From: Methanosarcinaceae archaeon
Lineage (GTDB): Archaea; Halobacteriota; Methanosarcinia; Methanosarcinales; Methanosarcinaceae
Length of the DNA stretch: 37,185 bases
Direction of reading: 5' to 3'
NCBI GenBank assembly: GCA_017613335.1
Contig: JAGAEB010000073.1
Coordinates: 1 to 37,185, forward strand
Under the pieces are notes generated by a model. The model was not told where the DNA came from and did no database searches. It saw only the letters and a list, made by a program, of their open reading frames with translations. Shown one piece after another: positions 23,827-31,358 of this stretch (positions are counted from its first letter, which is position 1; each line of letters starts with the position of its first letter). A program made the position numbers and the translations under genes.

Positions 23827-24801
23827 ATGAACAGTATCAGAACACAGATTGTCAATGAACTGAAAGAGGCTGACGGGAAAAACGTTTCCGGTGAATATCT
23901 CGGCGAGAAGCTGGGAATTTCAAGGACCATGATCTGCAAATACATCAAAAAGCTTCGCGAAGACGGCTATGAGATTTCTTCTTCGCCGAAAAAGGGCTAC
24001 TGCCTGAAATCTGTCCCGAAGCTGATGTATCCGGAAGAGATCTCATCGGGTCTTGAAACGACTCTTTTCGGCCGGAATATCATTTATTATGAAGAAGCAG
24101 GCTCTTCCAACGATATCGCCAAAAGCATCGCCGCCGATTCCGAAGAAGGGACGATCGTCGTCGTTGAGCAGCAGACCGGCGGCCGCGGCCGTCTGGGCCG
24201 TTCCTGGTCATCACCCAAAGGCGGCATTACTTTTTCGATCATCCTCAAGCCCAAGATCGCGCTCGGCGCGGCATCCCGGCTGACGCTGATGACGGGTCTC
24301 TGCGTCGCAAACGTCATGAGAGCCTACGGTCTCAACGCCAGGATCAAATGGCCCAACGATGTCCTTATCGACGGTGACAAGATCTGCGGCATCCTGACAG
24401 AAGTCGAAGCCGAGATCGATACGGTCAAGTTTGTCGTCATCGGCATCGGTATCAATGCCAACATCAGTCTCAGGGACATGCCCGAAGAAATGCGCGAAAA
24501 CACGACGACCATACGCGACCATCTCGGCTGCAGCATCGACCGCGTCGACTTCCTGAAAAAGCTTCTTTATGAAATGGAACAGCAGTATATCCGTTTCAGC
24601 ACCGTGCCTTTTACGGAGATCCTGAGCGACATCGTCGCTCTTTCAGACACCATCGGCCGCAGCCTGAAAGTCGTGACACCCAACCGCATCATCGAAGGAA
24701 AAGCCGTCGGCATCTCTCAGTCCGGCGCTCTTCTGATCAGAAAAGAAGACGGAGAGATTGAAGAGATCATTGCCGGCAGATGCACTTACTCACGTTCCTG
24801 A
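23827..24801 (+). CDS. birA: Bifunctional biotin-protein ligase and biotin repressor (BirA)
   Basis: 324 residues. It attaches biotin, via biotinyl-AMP, to the lysine of PycB, and probably also acts as a biotin-sensing repressor. Residues 1 to about 62 form a winged helix-turn-helix (GEYLGEKLGISRTMICKYIKK). The ligase domain shows the biotinyl-AMP loop GGRGRLGRSW (118-127), KGGITFSIILKP, IKWPNDVLIDGDKICGIL and a C-terminal SH3-like cap. This E. coli-type two-domain form next to pyc genes has been described in Methanosarcina. The ATG at 23827 follows a GGAGGAT site. A gap of 213 bp separates it from pycA with no clear promoter. Confidence 0.96.
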   Translation: MNSIRTQIVNELKEADGKNVSGEYLGEKLGISRTMICKYIKKLREDGYEISSSPKKGYCLKSVPKLMYPEEISSGLETTLFGRNIIYYEEAGSSNDIAKSIAADSEEGTIVVVEQQTGGRGRLGRSWSSPKGGITFSIILKPKIALGAASRLTLMTGLCVANVMRAYGLNARIKWPNDVLIDGDKICGILTEVEAEIDTVKFVVIGIGINANISLRDMPEEMRENTTTIRDHLGCSIDRVDFLKKLLYEMEQQYIRFSTVPFTEILSDIVALSDTIGRSLKVVTPNRIIEGKAVGISQSGALLIRKEDGEIEEIIAGRCTYSRS

Positions 24802-24808
24802 AAAATAC

Positions 24809-24827
24809 GTCCGGCAGAAAGCCGGAC
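24809..24827 (+). terminator. Hairpin after birA
   Basis: Perfect inverted repeat gtccggc-agaaa-gccggac starting 8 bp after the birA stop codon. No clear T-run follows, so termination strength is uncertain. Confidence 0.5.
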
Positions 24828-24872
24828 AGGGATCCCGGATCCGGAGATTTCCGATCGGGAAATGTTGTGTTT

Positions 24873-24949
24873 CCCTGATGACCGGTTGTCTTTAAATCCC
24901 TGATGACCCGGTTGTCTTTAAATCCCTGATGACCTTTTTGTCTTTAAAT
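24873..24949 (+). promoter_or_regulatory. Triplicated TATA-containing promoter element
   Basis: Three tandem 25-26-bp copies (24873-24897, 24898-24923, 24924-24949) each read ccctgatgacc ... ttgtctttaaat and end in a TTTAAAT box. The third box overlaps the ATG at 24948. The second box is placed to start transcription at about 24945 (leaderless for that ATG). The third would start near the in-frame ATG at 24969. Confidence 0.65.
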
Positions 24950-26021
24950 GAGAGACCATATCCCGGAGATGAAAAATACGATACCTTCAAAGAGAAAAAA
25001 CAATCTCGGATTTTTCATTTCCGTTCTTTTTTCGGGTTTATTGGTCTTCAGTCTCCTTTTCAGCAGTCCTTTTCTGATTTCCGGCGCATCTGCCGCCCGG
25101 ATTGTCCCGCTCCCGTCTCCTGATCCGTCCCCTGATCCTTTTTCCGACATGTCGGCTGTGATCTCTGAACTGAATGATCACTCGGGCATCCCGTTATCGG
25201 ATGAGACGATATATGCCCGTGAAGGCGTTCTTTACGATATCGGCCAGAATTATTCTTTCCTGATCAAAGGAAGCGTTCAGGACAGGGTCACAAAAATATG
25301 GATCGAGCTGTATTATATGCCTCAGACCGGCAGAAGAGTCACGATCGACAGTTTCGTCCTCAAAGAAAACGAATCTTTCGTCTGCAGCAGGCTCGTCACG
25401 ATCGGCAGCGGAAAGGATGATCCGGAAAACGGGGATCCTTCCGGGCCGCATGAAGCAGATGGTGCAGACACCGCGACCGCTCCTGCAGATGCGCAGACCG
25501 GTCATGAGGCAGCCGTCTTCTCTTTTCCGGTCATCACCGCTTCATATTCAAGGACTTACCTGCACGACGAATCTTCTCTGATCGAATTCAGTCCGTTTAC
25601 CGTCTTCAGAGATCCCGTCAGAGAATGCGGTCTCGACGATTCTGACATGAACATGAACTGGTCTGTCGAACACAGGCACGAAAACGACAGCACCGGAAAT
25701 CTTCCCGATCCGGGAACCGACGACGGAAATGTCCCGTCTGCCACCGGCAACGAAAACGATCCGCCCGGCACAGACGACGCGGACAGTCCCTCCGCCTCAG
25801 ACGACGGTCACAATCCTTCCGCCTCAGACGACGGCAGCAGTCCGTCTGTCACAGACGATCCGGAAAACAGGCCTTCCCGCAGTCCCGGTCCGGCCGGGAC
25901 GGGCATATCCGATCCGTTCGGCGATCCTGAAAACATCATTCCGGGAATCCCGGCCGCCCTGATCCTTTCAGGCATCTTTGCCGCGGCAGGTATCATTTAT
26001 TTCAGAAACCGGCGTGCCTGA
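24948..26021 (+). CDS. Secreted, membrane-anchored surface protein of unknown function
   Basis: 357 residues. A basic N terminus and hydrophobic stretch (FISVLFSGLLVFSLLF, about 29-44) followed by SGASAARIVP form a signal peptide. The ectodomain (about 65-220) is mostly beta-like (ITKGSV-like strands, VTIDSFVLKENESFVC). It is followed by a long acidic Asp/Ser/Pro/Asn-rich linker with repeats such as SPSASDDGHNPSASDDG, then a C-terminal hydrophobic helix (PAALILSGIFAAAGIIYF) and a short basic tail RNRRA. This is the layout of a cell-surface protein held by a C-terminal anchor, with a flexible wall-spanning linker. I recognise no named family. The start at 24948 or 24969 depends on which promoter copy is used. 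It precedes an ABC exporter operon. Confidence 0.75.
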   Translation: MRDHIPEMKNTIPSKRKNNLGFFISVLFSGLLVFSLLFSSPFLISGASAARIVPLPSPDPSPDPFSDMSAVISELNDHSGIPLSDETIYAREGVLYDIGQNYSFLIKGSVQDRVTKIWIELYYMPQTGRRVTIDSFVLKENESFVCSRLVTIGSGKDDPENGDPSGPHEADGADTATAPADAQTGHEAAVFSFPVITASYSRTYLHDESSLIEFSPFTVFRDPVRECGLDDSDMNMNWSVEHRHENDSTGNLPDPGTDDGNVPSATGNENDPPGTDDADSPSASDDGHNPSASDDGSSPSVTDDPENRPSRSPGPAGTGISDPFGDPENIIPGIPAALILSGIFAAAGIIYFRNRRA

Positions 26022-26130
26022 TATTGTTTATGATGCCGTCTGTGATGCCGGTTATGACACCGTCTATGATGCCGTCTATGATGCCATCTATATGATGCCG
26101 TTTATGACACCGTTTATGATGCCGTCTGCC
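26022..26130. repeat. TATGATGCCGTC-type tandem repeat
   Basis: About eight imperfect 12-bp copies (tatgatgccgtc, tatgacaccgtc and variants) immediately follow the surface-protein stop codon. They fill the first third of the gap 26022-26325, followed by a cccggga-type hairpin near 26153-26181 and the ABC operon promoter. Confidence 0.85.
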
Positions 26131-26204
26131 GGATCATGCCTGTCGGAATATTTCCCGGGATGCAGTGATTTTTTATCCCGGGCGGGATCATCGTTTTCCG
26201 AAAT

Positions 26205-26267
26205 CCAAATGTATATATACGATGTATCAATATGTTTACCAAAAATCTCTGATACGTTTACATTTGG
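26205..26267 (+). promoter_or_regulatory. ABC operon promoter inside a large inverted repeat
   Basis: The arms CCAAATGTA (26205-26213) and TACATTTGG (26259-26267) are perfect inverted repeats. Inside them lies a second pair, GTATCA (26224-26229) and TGATAC (26250-26255). A TATA-like element (gtatatatac, 26211-26220) sits in the left arm. The arrangement looks like paired operator sites flanking a core promoter. Confidence 0.6.
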
Positions 26268-26325
26268 ACCGGAAAAGATCTTTTCTTTTCCCGTCCGGAT
26301 TTCCGGCGGTCAGTTTCAGAACGGG

Positions 26326-27279
26326 GTGATCAGCATAAAAGACAATATTGATACCGAAAAACAAAATCCCGGACAGCAGACATCATCCTCCGGTCCGGGA
26401 GACACTGTCGGAAAGATACCCGGAAGACCGGTCGTCGAAGTCATCGACGTCTGCAAATCTTATCAGATGGGCACGGAATCGGTCTCTGTTCTGAACCACA
26501 TCAATTTCACAGTACAGGAAGGCGAATTCGTTTCCATCGTCGGCCCGTCGGGTTCCGGCAAAAGTACGATCATGAATCTGCTCGGCTGTCTGGACAGACC
26601 GACATCCGGAACGATCCTGATCAACGGTCAGGATGTCAGCCTCATGAACGACAGACAGCTGGCAAATCTGCGCGGTCTTGAGATCGGCTTCATTTTCCAG
26701 AAATACAATCTCGTCTCAAGACTGAATGTCCTCGACAATGTCCTCCTGCCGACATTTGCCAACAAAAAGCCGGACACAGACACAAAACAAAGAGCCCTTG
26801 ATCTTCTTGAAATGGTCGGTCTGTCGGATCATATTTACCACAGACCCTCCGAACTTTCAGGCGGACAGTCCCAAAGAGTGGCCATCGCGCGCGCCCTGAT
26901 CAATGATCCGACGATCGTCCTCGCCGACGAACCGACAGGCGCCCTCGATTCCAAATCAGGCGACGACGTCATGAACATTTTTTCGGAAATGAATCAGAGA
27001 GGCGCAACGATCATCATGATCACGCACAACAGAGAACTCGCCGAAAGAACGGACAGGATCATTTCCGTCAAAGACGGATACATCATCCGATCGTTCTGTC
27101 TGCCCGCCTGCACAGTGTTGTTCAGTGTTCGTCTGTTCAGTGTTCGTCTGTTCAGTGTTCGTCTGTTCAGTGTTCATCTGTTCAGTGTTCATCTGTTCAG
27201 TGTTCATCTGTTCAGTCTGTGCATCCGTTCTGATTTGCTCAGCTTATTCATCTTTCAGTTTATTCATCTTTCAGTTTAA
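26326..27279 (+). CDS. ABC transporter ATPase, MacB/LolD type
   Basis: About 317 residues. It is the nucleotide-binding subunit of an exporter or lipoprotein-release-type system working with the FtsX-like permease at 28817. From the GTG at 26326: Walker A GPSGSGKST (73-81), Q-loop FIFQKYNL (about 112-119), signature LSGGQSQR (167-174), Walker B LADEPTGALD (189-198) and H-loop ITHNRE. The canonical domain ends near residue 245. A 63-residue tail follows, built of LFSVR/LFSVH repeats, which is unusual for a soluble ATPase. The start is uncertain: the open frame reaches back to 25978, but codons before 26326 overlap repeats and the promoter, and GGTGAT sits at the proposed GTG. Confidence 0.88.
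   Translation: MISIKDNIDTEKQNPGQQTSSSGPGDTVGKIPGRPVVEVIDVCKSYQMGTESVSVLNHINFTVQEGEFVSIVGPSGSGKSTIMNLLGCLDRPTSGTILINGQDVSLMNDRQLANLRGLEIGFIFQKYNLVSRLNVLDNVLLPTFANKKPDTDTKQRALDLLEMVGLSDHIYHRPSELSGGQSQRVAIARALINDPTIVLADEPTGALDSKSGDDVMNIFSEMNQRGATIIMITHNRELAERTDRIISVKDGYIIRSFCLPACTVLFSVRLFSVRLFSVRLFSVHLFSVHLFSVHLFSLCIRSDLLSLFIFQFIHLSV
27119..27214 (+). repeat. 15-bp tandem repeat at the end of the ABC ATPase gene
   Basis: Six 15-bp copies (ctgttcagtgttcgt, then ctgttcagtgttcat) encode LFSVR x3 and LFSVH x3. They lie after the last conserved ATPase codons. Confidence 0.95.
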
Positions 27280-27366
27280 TTCCGGCTGATCACGATCCGG
27301 TCTGTCTGTTTCTGTCATCGGACCGGGCTCCGGTCATCCGGAAAGATCAAAAATCGGAGAATTGTT

Positions 27367-28767
27367 ATGTTCACACAGAAAAACACAGGCAGTCTCAGAG
27401 TTGCCAAAGCAGGCCTTTCTGCGCTTTTGGTCCTCATGATACTGTTTTCCGCTCTTCCGGGAACAGCTTCCGCTCTTTCCGGACCTGTCATCAAAATGAC
27501 GATCGTCGACGAAGATCCGTATCCGGCGCAGGCCGGAGACCGCATCCGCATCCTTCTTCAGATTGAAAACACCGGCACAAAAGCCGACAACGTGACGATC
27601 AACGTCAAGTCGGAATATCCGTTTTCGATAAGCGCCGCCGATGCAACAAGAGTGATCGGAACGATGACGTCAGGCCGGAAAGTCTATGAAGAATTCTACA
27701 TCACCGTCGACAAAGACGCTCTCAACGGCGTCCGCGATCTCAAGATCCGCTACAAGACCGACGATGAAAACAATAAACAGTGGATCGAAAAAGTCTTCCC
27801 GATCGCCGTCGGCAATCAGGCTTTCGACAGCATGGGAACCGTTGCCGTCAGCGACGTCAGTTCATCCCCGGCTTCTTTCATGCCCGGCGATTCAGGTCTC
27901 GTCAACATCACGCTCAAAAACACGGCAACCGCCGGATCCATCAGCATGAAAAATGCGACATATGACACCAATGCCCACATCCAGGGCATCGAACTCATTT
28001 CCAGATCCGACATCGTCGTGACGACGGATTCCAGAACAGACGTCGGAATCCTCGGCCCCGGCGACTCTCTGACGGTCCCGTTCCAGATCACCGTTCCCGA
28101 AGGAACGCCCGACGGCCGGTATCTCCTGACACTTGCCATCAAAGGAAATTCCTATGAATACAACATCCAGCGCGATGTCGTCATTGATGTCAACTCCGAT
28201 TCCGTCGGCATCATCCAGTCCGCCGTGCCGTCTGCCGGCGTCCTCGAACTCGATGTCGTCAACTATCACTCAGGCTCCCTGAAATCCGTTGCCGTCGAAC
28301 CGGTCATGGACGGTGTGACGTTCTTCCCGTCTGTCTATTTCATCGGCGAGATGAAAGAAGACGACCTTTACACGATCAAATTCAACATGAGCGATGCCGA
28401 CGGAAACTTCAGCATGCAGCCTTCTTCGTCCCGCAGGACAGGCGGCATGATGCCGGGAAGAGCCGGCGCCGCCGAAGTGACTGATGGTTCCGGAGCAGCG
28501 CCTGCCGGTCAGACGTCCGGCAACCTGACATTCAGAGTCACCTATGTCAACGGCAACAACGCTCATGAAGAAACAGTCTCCGGAGACAATATCCTCGTCA
28601 TCCGGTCATCCGGAACATCCGACTCTTCCGATAGCCCCGTCAGGACGATCGCTGTCATCGCTGTCATCCTGATCATTCTCCTCGTGATCGCTCATTTCGT
28701 CCTTAAATCAAAAAGAGGATACGGTCTGATCGGCAAAAACAAGAGAGACAAAGGAAGATCCGAATGA
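27367..28767 (+). CDS. COG1361-type surface protein with CARDB-like domains
   Basis: 466 residues. A signal peptide (about 12-37, ending GTASALSG) leads to an extracytoplasmic region of Ig-like beta domains. These contain phrases typical of CARDB/NEW3 modules (GDRIRILLQIENTGTKADNV; PGDSGLVNITLKNTATAG; DSLTVPFQITVPEGTPDGRY). A C-terminal membrane helix (TIAVIAVILIILLVIAHFVL) and a basic tail close the protein. Such proteins are regularly encoded between the ATPase and permease of MacB-like transporters in methanogens and probably form the outside partner of the pump. The ATG at 27367 follows a CGGAGA site, 87 bp after the ATPase gene. Confidence 0.87.
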   Translation: MFTQKNTGSLRVAKAGLSALLVLMILFSALPGTASALSGPVIKMTIVDEDPYPAQAGDRIRILLQIENTGTKADNVTINVKSEYPFSISAADATRVIGTMTSGRKVYEEFYITVDKDALNGVRDLKIRYKTDDENNKQWIEKVFPIAVGNQAFDSMGTVAVSDVSSSPASFMPGDSGLVNITLKNTATAGSISMKNATYDTNAHIQGIELISRSDIVVTTDSRTDVGILGPGDSLTVPFQITVPEGTPDGRYLLTLAIKGNSYEYNIQRDVVIDVNSDSVGIIQSAVPSAGVLELDVVNYHSGSLKSVAVEPVMDGVTFFPSVYFIGEMKEDDLYTIKFNMSDADGNFSMQPSSSRRTGGMMPGRAGAAEVTDGSGAAPAGQTSGNLTFRVTYVNGNNAHEETVSGDNILVIRSSGTSDSSDSPVRTIAVIAVILIILLVIAHFVLKSKRGYGLIGKNKRDKGRSE

Positions 28768-28816
28768 ACGGGATCGGTCATCCGGATTTCCGGATAACAT
28801 TTCAGGAGGTATTTGA

Positions 28817-30049
28817 ATGATCAGCATGGTCCATTCCGTCGGCATGGCGATCCGGACTCTCAGGAGTTCCCGGATGCGCTCCTTCCTGACAGCTCTCGGT
28901 ATCATCATCGGCATCTCCGCCGTCATTGCGACAACGACGATCGGCACCAGTTTCGGTGACTACATGACCGGTCAGCTGAGCGGCGACAGTTCCAATTATC
29001 TGACAGTCATGTCGTATGAAAGGAACATTCTCCATGACCAGCAGGCAGACCGGATAAGATCCGTCTCAGGTGTCAAAGATGTGACAGCCTACGCAAGCGT
29101 CAACGCGAACATGACATATATGGGCGAGACCCAATCCGTCACGATCATCGGCGTCAAAGAAAATGCAGCGGATGTCACAGGGGTCCGGATGATGTCCGGC
29201 AATTTCATTTCCGACAAAGATACGAGTGTCATCGTCATCGGCCGCAACGTTTCGGAAGATTCGTTCCAGAATGAGATCGGAATACGCAATTCTGTCATCA
29301 TCGAAATCAAAGATCAGGTCACGGACGAACCCGTGACATCCGTCTTCAAGGTCAAAGGCATTTCCGGCCTCGAAGAAGGCGGCGGCTCTTTCGTCATGGG
29401 CGGCATGGATTCGAACACGAGCATCTTCATGCCGCTCTCAACGCTCCAGTCAATGCACGGCATCGATTACTACACCTCGATCTACGTCCTTCTGGAAGAC
29501 GGCACGAACACGACGGCCGCCGCAGACGCCGTTGAAGAAGAAATGGCCAGAAGCCTCGGCATTCCGCTGCGTGATCTTGACGATGACAGCAAAAGCTATT
29601 CCATCCCGTTCACCGTCTTCAACAGAGCGGACGTCATGGACATGATCTCCGAAACGATGAGCACGATGCAGACATTCCTCCTCGGGATCGTGGCGATCAC
29701 GCTCGTCGTCGGGTCGATCGGCATCATGAACATCATGCTCGTCACGGTCACGGAAAGGACAAAAGAGATCGGAACGCTCAAAGCGCTGGGTTACTCCTCC
29801 GCCGATGTCATGAACCTCTTCCTGACAGAAGCTGTCATCATCAGTTTCCTGGGCGGCATCATCGGCGTCATCCTCGGTCTGATCGTCTCCGTTATCGTCA
29901 CGGATTATCTCGAGATCAGCCTGACAGTGCCGGTGTCAAACGTCATTTACGGCATCCTCTTCGCCGTCCTCATCGGTATCATCGCCGGCGTCTATCCCGC
30001 AGGGAAAGCCGCAAAAATGGATCCGGTCGATGCACTGAGACAGGAATGA
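28817..30049 (+). CDS. ABC transporter permease, MacB/FtsX type
   Basis: 410 residues. An N-terminal helix (FLTALGIIIGISAVIATTT) is followed by a large extracytoplasmic MacB periplasmic-core-like domain. Three C-terminal helices carry the FtsX signature (LVVGSIGIMNIMLVTVTERTKEIGTLKALGY) and the ending GVYPAGKAAKMDPVDALRQE. It forms the membrane part of the exporter with the ATPase at 26326 and the surface protein at 27367. MacB-type mechanotransmission of ATP hydrolysis to the outside is expected. An AGGAGGT site lies ahead of the ATG. Substrate is unknown. Confidence 0.95.
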   Translation: MISMVHSVGMAIRTLRSSRMRSFLTALGIIIGISAVIATTTIGTSFGDYMTGQLSGDSSNYLTVMSYERNILHDQQADRIRSVSGVKDVTAYASVNANMTYMGETQSVTIIGVKENAADVTGVRMMSGNFISDKDTSVIVIGRNVSEDSFQNEIGIRNSVIIEIKDQVTDEPVTSVFKVKGISGLEEGGGSFVMGGMDSNTSIFMPLSTLQSMHGIDYYTSIYVLLEDGTNTTAAADAVEEEMARSLGIPLRDLDDDSKSYSIPFTVFNRADVMDMISETMSTMQTFLLGIVAITLVVGSIGIMNIMLVTVTERTKEIGTLKALGYSSADVMNLFLTEAVIISFLGGIIGVILGLIVSVIVTDYLEISLTVPVSNVIYGILFAVLIGIIAGVYPAGKAAKMDPVDALRQE

Positions 30050-30119
30050 CGATCCCTGCCGGAAGGCACGGATCATCATGACTGAAAAACGGGTCGCTGA
30101 AACAGGATGTCAGAAGTGC

Positions 30120-30195
30120 GTGACAGACAGAGTGACAGAATAAAGTTCTGAAACTGAGTGACAGACAGAGTGACAGAATAAAATTCTGAAACTGA
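30120..30195. repeat. 38-bp tandem duplication
   Basis: Two 38-bp copies (30120-30157 and 30158-30195, beginning gtgacagacagagtgacaga) differ at one position. They are contiguous. Confidence 0.95.
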
Positions 30196-30252
30196 CCTGC
30201 AAAAACAGAATGACAGAACAGACTGAAAAGACAGTCTGAAAATACAAAAAAA

Positions 30253-30292
30253 AGCCCCTCCGGATAAGATCCGAAGGGGCTTTTTTATTTTT
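30253..30292. terminator. Strong bidirectional terminator
   Basis: Inverted repeat agcccct-c-cggat / atccg-a-aggggct (30253-30281) with loop aag, preceded by a run of A and followed by a run of T. It ends the ABC operon from one side and the tRNA-Leu transcript from the other. Confidence 0.85.
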
Positions 30293-30332
30293 TGATCCCG
30301 ATTTTTCGCTCATCGGTGATCTGTACAGAGAG

Positions 30333-30415
30333 TGCGGGAAAGGGGAGTCGAACCCCTGAACGTCTTCACGAACAGATCTTGAGTCTGTCGCCGTTGACCA
30401 CTTGGCTATTCCCGC
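30333..30415 (-). tRNA. tRNA-Leu (anticodon CAA)
   Basis: Folds as a class II tRNA: acceptor stem GCGGGAA/TTCCCGC with discriminator A, D-arm GCC-AAGTGGTCAAC-GGC, anticodon stem ACAGA/TCTGT with loop CTCAAGA (anticodon CAA), long variable arm, and T-arm AGGGG-TTCGACT-CCCCT. The 3' CCA is not encoded and there is no intron. It reads UUG leucine codons. Confidence 0.96.
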
Positions 30416-30443
30416 GAAAGAGGTTGTTCAATATTGATTTATG

Positions 30444-30454
30444 TTATAAATATC
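30444..30454 (-). promoter_or_regulatory. TATA box of tRNA-Leu
   Basis: The minus-strand ATATTTATAAC element is centred about 33 bp ahead of the tRNA 5' end. Confidence 0.6.
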
Positions 30455-30476
30455 TTTTTCAGGAGTCTGTGTGATG

Positions 30477-31358
30477 TCATCCGGACTGCTTTTTCTGTTC
30501 ATTTTCAAGAAATTCCCGAATGAAGCGTTTCCTTTTTTCATCATGTTTTTTTCCGGCGCGTCCGGCGACGGAATATGCCATGATCGCTCTTTTAAAATCA
30601 AGAAGTCCGAATTCCGGCCACATTTTTTCTGAAACGTAAAAGACAGCGCGGTTCCCGTTTGCCTGCCAGGACAGGAAATTGGATGTCCTGAGCTCGCCGC
30701 CCGTCCGGATGACCAGATCAACGTCCGGGACGGGATTTCTGCATTCCGGCGACGGCCAGAGATTTTTACGGATCTCTTCTCTCAGATCTTTTCCGGGATC
30801 GTTCATTTCTGCGGATGCCTCTGACATTTTCCGGAAGGCTGATACAAGATCCTGACGGCCCCCGTAGGCAAGCGCGATATTGACGAACATGCGATCGTTG
30901 TCTTTCGTTTTTTCTTCAATCTCACGGATCGTTCCGACGATCCCTTCCGGCAGAAGGGACAGATCTCCGATAACGCGGACACAGAGTCCTCTCTTCATGA
31001 TCTTTTCATCGCGGATGAGCTGATCCAGTTTTTCTGTCAGAAGAGAAAAGATCGTCCGGATCTCTTCATCTTTCCTGTTGAAATTCTCTGTCGAAAAAGC
31101 ATAGACCGTCAGACAGGAAACGCCCGCCCGGTAAGCCCATTCGATGATACGGCTCGTCGTCTTGGTCCCCATCCGGTGGCCGGCGCCCGCAGCGATACCG
31201 TGTTTTCCGGCATAACGGCGGTTTCCGTCCATGATGACGGCAATATGGCGGGGGATGTATACATCACGGAAACGGTCCGAACGGCTTTCTTTTATTTTCT
31301 TTTCAGGAAACGGAGAGCGTCCGTCCGAAAAATATGAGTGGGGAAGAGTCGTCGTCAT
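30477..31358 (-). CDS. uppS: Cis-prenyl diphosphate synthase (polycis-polyprenyl diphosphate synthase)
   Basis: 293 residues. It condenses isopentenyl diphosphate onto an allylic primer to build the long cis-polyprenyl diphosphate used, as dolichol-type carrier, for glycan transfer in archaea. Diagnostic motifs are HIAVIMDGNRRYA (38-50, catalytic aspartate 44), TVYAFSTENFNR, VNIALAYGGRQD and DLVIRTGGELRTSNFL, with WPEFG near the end. The ATG at 31358 is the only start before the first motif and lies inside the 3' end of the radical SAM gene (56-bp overlap), so the two are coupled. A GGGATCA sequence precedes it. It draws on the isoprenoid units made by the fni-ipk-mvk genes. Confidence 0.95.
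   Translation of the reverse strand: MTTTLPHSYFSDGRSPFPEKKIKESRSDRFRDVYIPRHIAVIMDGNRRYAGKHGIAAGAGHRMGTKTTSRIIEWAYRAGVSCLTVYAFSTENFNRKDEEIRTIFSLLTEKLDQLIRDEKIMKRGLCVRVIGDLSLLPEGIVGTIREIEEKTKDNDRMFVNIALAYGGRQDLVSAFRKMSEASAEMNDPGKDLREEIRKNLWPSPECRNPVPDVDLVIRTGGELRTSNFLSWQANGNRAVFYVSEKMWPEFGLLDFKRAIMAYSVAGRAGKKHDEKRKRFIREFLENEQKKQSG

Noticed and set aside
25978..26325. N-terminal extension of the ABC ATPase frame
   Set aside because: These codons overlap the upstream gene's end, a 12-bp repeat and the palindromic promoter. No ATPase homology begins until after 26326.
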